A DNA stretch of 64,000 nt from Odontocerum albicorne (Eukaryota; Arthropoda; Insecta; Trichoptera; Odontoceridae). This document shows, in pieces, positions 51,088 to 60,299 of the stretch. The translations under genes were made by a program, and so were the position numbers. Location of the stretch: assembly GCA_949825065.1 (NCBI GenBank), contig OX463846.1, positions 13,205,753 to 13,269,752 of the forward strand, written 5' to 3'. The notes under the pieces were generated by a model. That model worked only from the letters and a program-made list of their open reading frames with translations, made no database searches and was not told the DNA's origin. The first letter of the stretch is position 1; each line of letters opens with the position of its first letter.

Positions 51088-51248
51088 ACCTCCATGGAAT
51101 AGTTGGTAAGATGCATGCTTTCCAATACGGGGGTTGCGGGTTTAATTTGAGTTGAATCTAGATATTTTTGGTCCGCTGGAAGACATTCCTCACGGCAATA
51201 AGCACGCCAGACTATACTGTATATAACGAAAGTGTAATACAGTATAAT
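51088..51248 (+). repeat. SINE family 1, internally shortened
   Basis: Head CGACCTCCATGGAATAGTTG, B box GGGTTGCGGGTTTAATTTG, then a shortened body and the tail CGGCAATAAGCACGCCAGAC and ATATAACGAAAGTGTAATAC. Immediately followed by a second head. Confidence 0.7.
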
Positions 51249-51255
51249 AACTCCG

Positions 51256-51350
51256 GACGACCTCCGTGGCCTAGGTGGTAAGATATTTGACTTCTACAGG
51301 AGGGATTTCACGTTCGATTCCCAGTGGTACTCGAAAAAAACCAAATAGAG
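51256..51350 (+). repeat. SINE family 1 head, tandem to the previous copy
   Basis: GACGACCTCCGTGGCCTAGG with TGGTAAGATATTTGACTTC and CACGTTCGATTCCCAGTGGT is a well preserved tRNA-like head; the body is lost after about 51350. Two SINEs in head-to-tail order suggest insertion into the tail of the first. Confidence 0.7.
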
Positions 51351-51572
51351 TCCAAATTTGGAAATATTGTTCGTCTGGTAACAATAATGATAAATTGTAG
51401 ACGTGCGCTAGTGTTGTTACGTCTTCACGTGCGCGGTAATATTGTCAACAATGAACCGCGAGTTCCATACCAACTTTATTAGTTCTAAACATGTAACAAT
51501 ATGTATACACAATAAATAAATGGGAAAAAACATACTAAATGTTATATACATATATAACGTTATATCAACAAC

Positions 51573-52040
51573 AACCGCGCAGTGTGCTGGTGCACACCTT
51601 GATGTATGGAAGTGAAACTTGGAGTTGGCAATATAAGGATGAGAGTAAGATTAATGCTGTGGAGATGCGTGCATTGAGAAAAAAATGTTGAGTGTCAATG
51701 TTTAAAAGAAGGCGGAATGAAGACATGATATATTAATGCATGGATAAAATGGATCTTTTAAGTAAGATCATAAAGGAACTTTATAATGATTTAGACACAT
51801 AGTGAGGATGAATGATGAAATAATAAATAAGCGATTATACAAGTCAGACCAAGGAAAACGTGACTGGACCAAATGGAGTAGATTTTAAAAGAACGTAAAT
51901 TGACAAGTATGAATACTAGAAGATTGTGCATGACGAGATGAAAGAATGTTGAAGAGGCGCAAGCTATGTGCTTGGTTAGAAAAGTAAGAAGATCTGTTCT
52001 TTCTGCCTACCCCGTAAGGGACATGGCGTGATGATGTGTA
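51573..52040 (+). pseudogene. LINE A C-terminal end, best plus-strand copy
   Basis: The plus strand reads TLMYGSETWSWQYKDESKIN and AVEMRALRKKC, then a stop. The later blocks are in shifting frames: DQGKRDWTKWSRF near 51860-51900, RRLCMTR near 51945, and an end of CTGCCTACCCCGTAAGGGAC with ATGGCGTGATGATG. These are the conserved C-terminal blocks after the RT domain. It is 5'-truncated at about 51573. Confidence 0.7.
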
Positions 52041-52067
52041 GTAAAAACATACATAACTGAGCATAAA

Positions 52068-52265
52068 ATAGTCGTTAAGACACCTGCTATTCTAGACACA
52101 TGTTGCGGGCTCGACTCCCGTTGCAACTCGGATATTTTAAAAAAGGATTCTAGTCTGGATTTCACTTAATACCTATTTTAAGATCTTTCTTTGGTTGGTA
52201 GGAAGAGATTATCACATGGACATACGCTTGTTAGTCTGTATGGTATATAATAAAAGTAAAATTCA
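52068..52265 (+). repeat. SINE family 1 copy just after LINE A
   Basis: GTCGTTAAGACACCTGC, B box TTGCGGGCTCGACTCCCG, then TCTAGTCTGGATTTCACTTA and AGAGATTATCACATGGACAT are all in family order. It begins about 30 bases after the LINE A 3' end. Confidence 0.7.
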
Positions 52266-52269
52266 GCAC

Positions 52270-52985
52270 AATAAAATAGAAAAAGTAAAGGAAATATATA
52301 TTAATTTTGCTTAAATAAATAGGGAAGATAAATTAATTTTATAATTTTTTTTAATGATTCTTATTATTGAAAATTCCGTTACGTTACTACAGTATTGTAA
52401 AAAAAATTACAATCAGTTATGTTTATTATATTGTTAGAAAATCTGAAGTTCCGTTAAGTGATATCTATCATATGCAATAATATTTAATAGCTGCAATGAG
52501 TAAGTAAGTATCTGATCGATTTCTCTCTGCATAAGAAATAGAACTGCATTATGCAGAAGAAAGAATTCATCTGATTGCAATCTTTTCACCAAAGATAGCT
52601 ATCTCTTCATAAGTCCCATGGTGTGTGGAAGAATGCGACTCGTCTATTTGTCGGTAGATGGCAATGCGGATAGCTCTGCAGGGAAGATGAAAACATTGTT
52701 AGACCATCACTCCATATATGAGAATGTGGCACCAAGAGGTACTTGATGGATAAGGAATATATTAAAAAAAATCACCTGGACGGTCCAAGGGTTTATGCAA
52801 ATAATATCACGTTTAATGGACTACAGTTTCGAAGGGATATGTATTATGTTTATTTGCCTTGAATTTTCATATTATAATGATAATAATAGAAGGAAAATTT
52901 ATATGACGCTAGTTAGAGAGTCGCCAACTCTCTGAAACGCCGCTTTAGCATGAAATTTAAAAATTATTGAATGATAACTAAATTA
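52270..52985. other. No recognised content
   Basis: AT-rich sequence. 52540-52760 is slightly GC-richer, but its frames are interrupted and unlike any family I know. Confidence 0.4.
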
Positions 52986-52989
52986 ATAT

Positions 52990-53310
52990 AAATAAGTTGA
53001 GTGTAAAGATAGGAAGGTGGTAGTTGCGGCCTAGAAAATTCCTCGCGTCTGCAAATGTTGAGGAAAATATATTAAGTAAGAACTCCACAAGAAACTTATC
53101 AAGTGAAGACGAACAACAAAGAAACCTTTGTAGATTTTCCAGTATGTGATAGGAACACATTCAGCTTGGATGTAACATAGTGTAGTTAGTGTATGTAAGG
53201 AGTGTTTGTATATGATCTAAATTTTGATTATACTTTCCAAAAAGTGTTGTCTTTAAGTGCTTATTTGATTATACCTTCCAAAAAGTGTTGTCTTTAAATG
53301 CTTAGAGGCA
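52990..53310 (-). repeat. Repeat R, minus-strand copy
   Basis: The reverse complement shows GACAACACTTTTTGGAAGG near 53270-53290, GCTGAATGTGTTCCTATCAC near 53150, ATCTACAAAGGTTTC, GATAAGTTTCTTGTGGAG, and GCCGCAACTACCACCTTCC near 53005-53025. The start block is duplicated (CCAAAAAGTGTTGTCTTTAA at 53237 and 53279). Confidence 0.65.
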
Positions 53311-53629
53311 CATCATTCTAGATTACAGGACCAGTATTAGCAAAGACCCAGTTATAATGTCCCGCTTTATTGGATCAATTCAGAAGAATCTATTTATTCT
53401 ATAGTATGAAGATGAAATCAACTTCAAAGTTCTGCTCCCCTTCAAAGAAACGTCTGTTAGACAGATACGAAAGTATAATAAAACATCCCATAATATACTT
53501 ACAATAACTTTAGATATACTCATGATTATCTTATGAACTTATATTCGGCACATTTTATGGTCGTTTCAAATATATAAACAAAGGTCCATAAACGTGTCAA
53601 GGTATCAATAGAGTAGAGTAGATTATTGA

Positions 53630-53815
53630 CCTATGTAGCCTAGTTAATAAGATATCTGTCTTCTAGTCTGGATAGCATGAATTAAATTCCAGTTGTTATT
53701 TAAGTTTTAAAACAGTTGTTCCAGTCTGGTTTCCTCTTATGACCTTTTAAATATTGCGTTTGATTGGAAGATATTGTCACATTATCTTCCAATTGGTTTA
53801 ACTTTCAAATATTTC
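53630..53815 (+). repeat. SINE family 1, diverged copy
   Basis: ACCTATGTAGCCTAGTTAAT, GTTCCAGTCTGGTTTCCTCT and TTGGAAGATATTGTCACAT are in order, with a damaged B box. Confidence 0.5.
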
Positions 53816-53939
53816 TTATCCTGTTCTGGCGTATTGATTTTTACGACTATTTTCCACTAGTTTTTGTCATGCTGGGTTGGCTTAAATTATGACCTAAATT
53901 TCGAAGGCGTTGCAATCTTTATCCTTAGGGCGATTTCAT

Positions 53940-54110
53940 AAAACATTACCGAATCTAGTAAGCACGTAAGATGCAACCTACCTAGCTACCCGACTCGCAA
54001 TCGCAACGTGAACACGTGTTTGCCCTAGTCAGCCACCCGCTCCACGACCACAACGTAAACACGCTCGCGGCGACCAGTGTACGGTCCGTGCCCCTACATT
54101 GCGATTTCGA
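53940..54110. other. GC-rich segment with an internal imperfect duplication
   Basis: CTACCCGACTCGCAATCGCA, then ACGTGAACACGTG, is echoed about 50 bases on by CCACCCGCTCCACGACCACA, then ACGTAAACACGC. No element ends or genes are recognised. Confidence 0.3.
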
Positions 54111-54159
54111 ATTCATCCAATAGCGTTGTCCTCTGTATCTTCTCTAAATCGTAAGCCGT

Positions 54160-54580
54160 GTAGGTTGAAATAATATAATTTTATTGGAACTGATACTGAA
54201 AGGTGCCGGATGAATGGTGTAGAAATGTGTGTATTGAGAAGAATACATGAGGTGACAATGTATGACATAATACGGCATGAAATTATCAGGGATGAATGTG
54301 AACTAGAGGATGATGTTTTAAGTAAGGTCAAGTAGAGCACTTTGAGACAGTTTGGACATGTAGAACGAATGAATGAAGAAACACTAACAAGTGAGAACAA
54401 AGCGTGGTGAAGGAAGACCAAGGAAAGTATGGTTAGATCAAGTGTATGATATTTTGAAAGAAGGAAATAGGAGTTGTATGAGAAGGTAAAGAGAAAGACG
54501 TGTGTTGCGATTGGAGAGTCTGGAGCTCTCTCCTCTCTGCTTACTCCGACAGGGAAACGGCCTGATGGTATGTATGTCAT
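54160..54580 (+). pseudogene. LINE A C-terminal end
   Basis: Plus-strand blocks NGVEMCVLRRIHEVTMYDI, LEDDVLSKVK, LRQFGHVERMNEETLTS and the end CTCTGCTTACTCCGACAGGG with AAACGGCCTGATGG mark the family. The ERMNEE block is well kept; stops and shifts lie elsewhere. The overlapping minus-strand frame is a shadow. Confidence 0.7.
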
Positions 54581-54661
54581 TCAAAAATATAAATTGCCAA
54601 ATTCGTATTTTGTACATTATTTACAGGAAAGGCATTAACACTGTGGGGGTTTAAAGACATT

Positions 54662-55008
54662 ATAATTTGTTTAGTCAAACACTGTTGATTCTGCTTTTTA
54701 CACATATAAGGGTATAACCCTACCGGTTTCAAGGTTTTCTCCTCATCATCTGGGGAGTACAAACAAGACTGAATTATGTTCGAACTGGTACCGACATACA
54801 CGCTTCTAACGGTAAACATTCAGGCTTGGGATTTTGGGGGGGAGGAAGGCAGAAGACGAGTTCAGCAAGCATCGGTGAGATCTTGGGAATATACGAGTAT
54901 GTATGTATTTGCCAGATGATCATTCCAATGCACCGACTTCGATATTACAGGGTTGAGTTATACCGTTATATAAAGTGGAATAAACAATGTTTGACTAAAC
55001 TAACTACA
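54662..55008. mobile_element. Fold-back element, copy 3, with foreign centre
   Basis: The left arm ATAATTTGTTTAGTCAAACA and CCTACCGGTTTCAAGGTTTT matches copies 1 and 2, and the right arm ends GGAATAAACAATGTTTGACT. The centre (about 54780-54950) is not palindromic and is GC-richer, so material was inserted or the hairpin core was replaced. Confidence 0.65.
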
Positions 55009-55266
55009 AAATTTAACTTTGTGTGACGTAAGTAAGTAAGCTGTTATGACAAAAACACGATGTTGAAAATTTTTCACGATTTAAAATATTTATTTCGAAA
55101 GAATGTCTAAGAAGCGAAAAGAAGAAGAATGCAAGATTAACGACTTGCCACTAGTGTCGACCATAAAACGAGTTGTGTCACCATTCTTCGGTTTTTTTCT
55201 CTTGATGCTTTCAGTCTTGAGCGACATTAACTTTTGTACCCGTCTTCTCACGGGAAAACTAACAGA

Positions 55267-55418
55267 GGATCAGTAATACAGCCGATGATAAATAAATAAA
55301 CAATCCATAGTTAATGGATCAGTAATACAACAGATGATAAATAAATAAACAATCCATAGTTAATGGATCAGTAATACAGCAGATGACAAATAAATAAACA
55401 ATCCATAGTTAATGGATC
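55267..55418 (+). repeat. 49-bp tandem repeat, three units
   Basis: Units begin GGATCAGTAATACAGCAGAT at 55267, 55316 and 55365, with one to three changes each; a fourth starts (GGATC) and breaks off. Confidence 0.95.
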
Positions 55419-55490
55419 TTTAGGAAGTAGTGCAGCTTTAGGAAGTAGTGCAGCTTTAGGAAGCATAGTGCAGCTTTAGGAAGCGCTCGA
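55419..55490 (+). repeat. 18-bp tandem repeat, about four units
   Basis: TTTAGGAAGTAGTGCAGC is repeated at 55419 and 55437, then with an inserted CA at 55455, and partly at 55475. It starts exactly where the 49-bp array breaks off. Confidence 0.9.
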
Positions 55491-55492
55491 AG

Positions 55493-55870
55493 ACCAGCCT
55501 TTATGGGAGAGATCTTATCATAATTCACGATTTCATATGAAAACTACACAACACCTAAAGCCGAATGTGTAACTATCACATAACGCAAAATCTACAAAAT
55601 GTGCTTTGTATTATAGTTTGTCTTCCCTTGGTAAGTTTTCTACGGTTTACCTACCAAATATGTTTTTTTTTCAAATATATTCAGGTAAAATAAAGTATTT
55701 TATCTAATGATCGCAGCCACTACCTTCCTATCCTTATACTCAACTTATGTGTATTCATTTTAATTTTTTTATCGGTCAATATTAGTGGGTTTGAGTCCCG
55801 AGTTGGAGCGCCCTTGAGGAGAATCGGCTCTCCAAAGGGCGGTATATGAATTGTCTATTTATTATTATTT
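55493..55870 (+). repeat. Repeat R, nearly full copy with tail
   Basis: Contains AACACCTAAAGCCGAATGTG, TTGTCTTCCCTTGGTAAGTT, GATCGCAGCCACTACCTTCC and the tail GTTTGAGTCCCGAGTTGGAG, CGCCCTTGAGGAGAATCGGC, AAAGGGCGGTATATGAATTG, then TTATTATTATTT. This copy best shows the retroposon-like TTA end. Confidence 0.7.
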
Positions 55871-56279
55871 ATATTTTTTCATAATTAAACATATCACAAC
55901 CAATTGTCCTGAAGTACTTTCAAAGACTTAGAGTTCAGGAGGTTACGAGACAGCAAAGGTTCATCGAGAGTAGAACACCATAATCATTGTCATCGGCTGT
56001 GCGCGAAGTAAGGAATTGAAAAAAGAGTAGCAGCAGGCAATATAATAGGTAAATGGTGGATTATACGAGGGGAGGTTAAATTCTGTAAGCTGTTGTTTGT
56101 TTAGGCGGTCATCTTCCAGGACAAGCTTTTCTACTTTTTTAACGATGTTTGAAGAAGCGGCCTCCACATGCGCATGCGCATTACCACCCTCTTCCTTAAC
56201 CCCTTCTTTCCACGAATTTATTGACCTCTCGTATAATGTGTTGAAGAGGTTCAAAACTGGCTGCTCATTATGAAATCTT

Positions 56280-56580
56280 GGTCCCAACATCAGGATATGC
56301 GAGCAAAACTTGGACGTGACAATAATGTGATGAAAGTAAGATAAATGCATTAGAAATGAGAGGGTTGCGTAGAATGTGTGGGAAAACAATTTATACCAGA
56401 ATGTTACAAGTAGTATACGAGTAGAAGATACGATAAGTTAATGAAGTCTAGGAAAATATGACACGACCAAATGGATCAAATTTTGAAGAACTGAAAACTA
56501 TAAATACAATTCACCAGATAGCTGACGACAGCAATGAAATCGGTTCTCGGCCAGAAGTCTCTACCTTGTGAGTCATACTA
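56280..56580 (+). pseudogene. LINE A C-terminal fragment
   Basis: Remnants YASKTWT near 56297, then INALEMRGLRRMCGKT near 56340-56390 match the YGSETW and AVEMRALRR.C blocks. The 3' end is eroded near 56570. The overlapping minus-strand frame is a shadow. Confidence 0.6.
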
Positions 56581-57071
56581 ACGGGTTTCTCCAAGGATTT
56601 GATCTGCCACGAAGATTGTGATATACCTTGAATTGTTTTGGTAACGGTTGAAGTGTACACGTCTTGCATAAGTAAAATTTCATGGACTCCCTGTTGTGCT
56701 GTCGGCCCAGATTGTCAAAGAGTGGAAGAGTTAAGGAGATTTATCGGGCTATTCTTGAAGCTGTATCAAGGATGGGAAACCTGGGCGTCCGACTCTAAGA
56801 GAGAAAACATGGAAGAAGGGAAAAATGTGTGTCAAAATAGAATGAAGCGGATGTCTGTATTTTCTAGATAAAGACACAAATCATCACGCCATTTTCCTAC
56901 GCAGAGATGACAGATCGTCGTCTCTTCCACATTCATACCCGTTCTCATTAATCTGTTATTTCTGCCTTCAATAGGGATTAGGTGTGGTAGTGATGTTCAT
57001 GATAATTAGAATCAAAGTTCCTCAAAGATTATAAGGCCATGGGAGACAAAGTAATGCTTTTTATTTATTGT

Positions 57072-57240
57072 GAGGTGCATGGCCGCGCGGTAACGCATTG
57101 GACTTCCGTGCGGAAGGTTGTCGGTTCGAACTCCGCGCTGTGCTATTCCCCTCGAATGACACATGTATTTTTTCCGCCTAATAGTTGAGGGTATGAGGAT
57201 ATCTATGACTACGGTTACACACATTTTTCCATAAAAAAAA
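57072..57240 (+). repeat. SINE family 3, copy 2
   Basis: GAGGTGCATGGCCGCGCGGT, CTTCCGTGCGGAAGGTTGTC and GGTTCGAACTCCGCG are tRNA-like A and B boxes, shared with 4499-4640; the copy ends in an A-rich run at 57231-57249. The next 57250-57470 is GC-richer and unassigned. Confidence 0.7.
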
Positions 57241-58139
57241 GAAAAATAAATATGCCGGTGTGCTCAAATCGTCTCACTTCGGTACCTATGCTATCGGATC
57301 CAGTACAGAGGTGTGGTCGGTGAGTTTGCTGGTGTACAATATCTCTCCCTTTAGACTTTTCTGGTGTACAACTCCACGGCACAGCTTCGCTTTCTAACTG
57401 AATAGACGCTGGAATGGCGAGGGGATCCTCGGCTACGACGTCCAGGAAACGAAGACGAAGAATGCCTTTTATTTAAAAAAATAATATTTTTGTTTTGCCT
57501 TTTATATTGTAGAGTGAACTGCATCATGATTTCATGATATTGCTTTGATGACAGTTATACCCTTTCATAAAGATTTAATGTCGTGATAAACCAAAACTGA
57601 TATTGCCTTAGGAAGTCTTAACCATAATATGCTGAGGTGTTTCTAACCTTCTTATGGTTGTTGCATTTTTTGTATAATTTTTTTATTAATAACATACGTT
57701 TGCGCGAAATCGACTTGAATAGAAATCATAACACGTGTAAGCGTTGCTGTTCTTAATCTACCATCAGATGTGGAATTATTACGACTCCTTTTTTTAAAAT
57801 ATGTATGTCGTAACTTTTTGTATTATCTTCCATTTTTGGTTATCTCACTCTTAAGATATTCTCTTTACATTTTTTTTTCGAATACTACGTATAACATGAG
57901 TTTTTTGAACGTTGAAATTGTTATAGTCAAGTCGTGCTTATAAATATAGAAATTGTGTGATTGAAAGCACATTTTAAGGTGTTCTTTTAGTTTTTTCACT
58001 ACCTATGTATGTAAAAATTATGTTTTTTAATTGAAGTAAGAATCACAGTTTACAATCTACATAATTTATACTTGAAAAAATTTACACTCTGATTTAATTT
58101 TTTTTACTTTCAACAACTTTGTTATATACTGTAAAACCT

Positions 58140-58320
58140 AGCGGACTTATTGCTATTTCAATAAACAAGAAATGTGTTGGGTTTGATTCCCATTGGCACC
58201 CAGATTTTTGTTTAAAAGTGGGTTGGTCTTGTCTTCATTCAAGGCATCTTTAATATATTTTGATTAGTTGAAAGAGATTATCCCATGCCAATAAACCAGC
58301 CATGTTTATATGAGTATAAA
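58140..58320 (+). repeat. SINE family 1 copy that seeds a minisatellite
   Basis: TAGCGGACTTATTGCTATTT, B box GGGTTTGATTCCCATTGGCA, body GTTGGTCTTGTCTTCATTC, tail GAAAGAGATTATCCCATGCC and AATAAACCAGCCATG. The tail is then repeated in tandem downstream. Confidence 0.6.
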
Positions 58321-58692
58321 AATTGCACGTATATGAGTATAAAAACGTATATGAGTATAAAAAACGATTGCACGATGCCAATAAACCAGCCATGTTGTAC
58401 TGTATATGAGTATAAAAAAATATTGTCCCATGCCAATACCCCAGCCATGTTGTACTGTATATGAGTATAAAAAAAATTGTCCCATGCCAATAAACCAGCC
58501 ATGTTGTACTGTATATGAGTATAAAAAACAATTGTACGATGCCAATAAACCAGCCATGTTGTACTGTATATGAGTATAAAAAAAGATTGTCCCATGCCAA
58601 TAAACCAGCCATGTTGTACTGTATATGAGTATAAAAAAAGATTGTCCCATGCCAATAAACTAGCCATGTTGTACTGTATATGAGTATAAAAA
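58281..58692 (+). repeat. SINE-tail minisatellite, unit about 55 bp, about seven units
   Basis: Units consist of ATGCCAATAAACCAGCCATG, TTGTACTGTATATGAGTATA and A-rich linkers. The motif is the 3' end of SINE family 1 (GCCAATAAGCCCGCCAAGCT, GTACTGTATA). Units differ slightly, and all three minus-strand frames stay open only because the unit lacks stops; none is a gene. Confidence 0.9.
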
Positions 58693-58812
58693 AAGTAATA
58701 CAATAAAGTATACAAAATTGGTGATTAAGGAATGAGATCACCTCTTTGCTGTCTTTGCCAAGTAAAATGATTTTCTATATCCACAAAATGTTCTTGTTCT
58801 TGTATTGTTATA

Positions 58813-58973
58813 TATTATACTTGTACTCGACGGTTACATACTCGTATTATACTTGTACTCGACGGTTACATATTAGATATACTTGTTCTCGACGATTACA
58901 TACTATACTTGTACTCGACGGTTACAGTACTTGTACTCGACGGTTATATATTATACTTGTACTCGACGGTTTT
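58813..58973 (+). repeat. Minisatellite with core ACTTGTACTCGACGGTT
   Basis: The core occurs about six times between 58819 and 58970, separated by variable 10-15-bp AT-rich linkers. A plus-strand frame rich in Thr-Arg-Arg-Leu is a repeat artefact. Confidence 0.9.
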
Positions 58974-59340
58974 CCTTTTCATTCCTTTAATAATATTTCA
59001 ATTGTACATTTCATATTGTGAAAAGTAAAAAATAATTAAATTGTGTTTTATAACAATAAAAATAATCGAATCAAATATATTGTTTACGTATATCTTAGAC
59101 ATATAAAATCTATAAAATTCAATAACTGGTACTTGTCAGAAATACTGATGAGGTTAATATTCTTTAAGAAATTGTTTAAATGATCATTCAATTCCCACCA
59201 GCGCTATCTTGTACAACTTGATTAAATTGTTAACAGAAAAACAAGTGGAAAGATGGCGTGATATTTCGCTATATTCGCATTATTTATGTTCTCCGCTAGT
59301 CATAATTAATTAATATTCCATTCGAAATGGTATAAAAATG

Positions 59341-59745
59341 TTAATTCAGATAATGACGTGGCAATTGGATTAAAATAATACTTGCAAAAGAAAAACTAAT
59401 TAAATACGTACTTTGTAAAGCTAAATTGTGAAAATATGGTTTAGAGCGAACGAGAACTTTAAAAATTCTGTATGAACTCTCTTTTAAATTGAATTTAAAT
59501 AGTTGATTAAGAAAACATATTTGAAAAGTAGAAACTGCGTCAACATAACTTAAGGTATATTCAAGTTTAAATGAAACCTGATTAACGTCTTCATCGTTAG
59601 GAATAGACGGAAGGAGACCAACCACAATTTTCATTATTAGTAATTCATCTGCCTTAGATGACCGTACGACTCTTGGTGAGTTTTGGTTTACCGAATTATT
59701 ATATTCCAAGTTGGTAACTTGATGGCTTGGTGTTTCCTCTAAGTC
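59341..59745 (-). CDS. Unidentified open frame
   Basis: The minus strand is open from just after a stop near 59746 to 59341, starting DLEETPSHQVTNLEYNN and continuing through VRSSKADELLIMKIVVGLLP to a Leu/Ile/Phe-rich end. There is no ATG upstream of the LIMK phrase, so it would be an internal exon or a fragment. The composition is less skewed than random AT-rich frames and the first half is polar, the second half hydrophobic. I do not recognise a family; chance or a decayed element is possible. Confidence 0.2.
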   Translation of the reverse strand, partial: DLEETPSHQVTNLEYNNSVNQNSPRVVRSSKADELLIMKIVVGLLPSIPNDEDVNQVSFKLEYTLSYVDAVSTFQICFLNQLFKFNLKESSYRIFKVLVRSKPYFHNLALQSTYLISFSFASIILIQLPRHYLN

Positions 59746-59873
59746 TTAACATGTTGTTTAAAAGTCAGCTCAACATGTTGTTTAAAAGTCGACCAAGTGG
59801 CCTTCCTCCGTGTTGTTGAACTTGCATCATTATCTGTTTTGATCGTATTGACAAATATCTCTTGGCGACCGTG

Positions 59874-59990
59874 GTCCAACGGTTAGCATTCATGCTAAGC
59901 AAGCGGCCACCCTAGGTTCGATTATTGGCTGATTCACTTCTAGACTGGTTTTACTCTTAGCCCATTTTATATATGAATTTAAGAATTCTC
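59874..59990 (+). repeat. SINE family 2, copy 2
   Basis: GGCGACCGTGGTCCAACGGT and TAGGTTCGATTATTGGC are A and B boxes; GACTGGTTTTACTCTTAGCC, then TTTTATATATGAATTTAAG, matches the copy at 23767. Confidence 0.7.
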
Positions 59991-60299
59991 TAGTTAGAGA
60001 CATTGAAGAATTTAAACCTTCCTTATTTTTTTAATAGGTTGAGCTAGTTATGAAGCGTTGTTGAGATGAATCCAATGGTTATAAAACAGCACTATACCAA
60101 ATTATCTAAAAAAAGGCTGCCAACATGATCAATCTTTGTGACTCATAAAATTACTTAGAAAGTTAATTTCTAATAATTGTGAATAAATAAACAATTCCAA
60201 ACTCATGAAATCAACTTCCAAGTGAGATGCGTAGATTGGAGAATTAATTTAGTAAAATTCACAGTAATAGAAACGTGTGATAGGCAATGTAAATGCGGT

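Noticed and set aside
54113..54580. Minus-strand frame of 155 codons
   Set aside because: Antisense of a LINE A fragment with recognisable plus-strand blocks.
55267..55490. CRISPR-like array
   Set aside because: Units are contiguous without variable spacers and the context is animal; these are minisatellites.
55961..56389. Minus-strand frame of 142 codons
   Set aside because: Its first part is antisense to the LINE A fragment at 56280; the rest resembles no family and has a low-complexity end. Not supportable as a gene.
57072..57145. Functional tRNA gene
   Set aside because: A and B boxes are present, but the anticodon arm does not fold as in a tRNA and the copy shares a SINE body with 4499-4640.
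58250..58741. Three overlapping minus-strand frames of 114-163 codons with Trp/Tyr-rich repeats
   Set aside because: They are translations of the SINE-tail minisatellite, open in all frames because the unit lacks stops.
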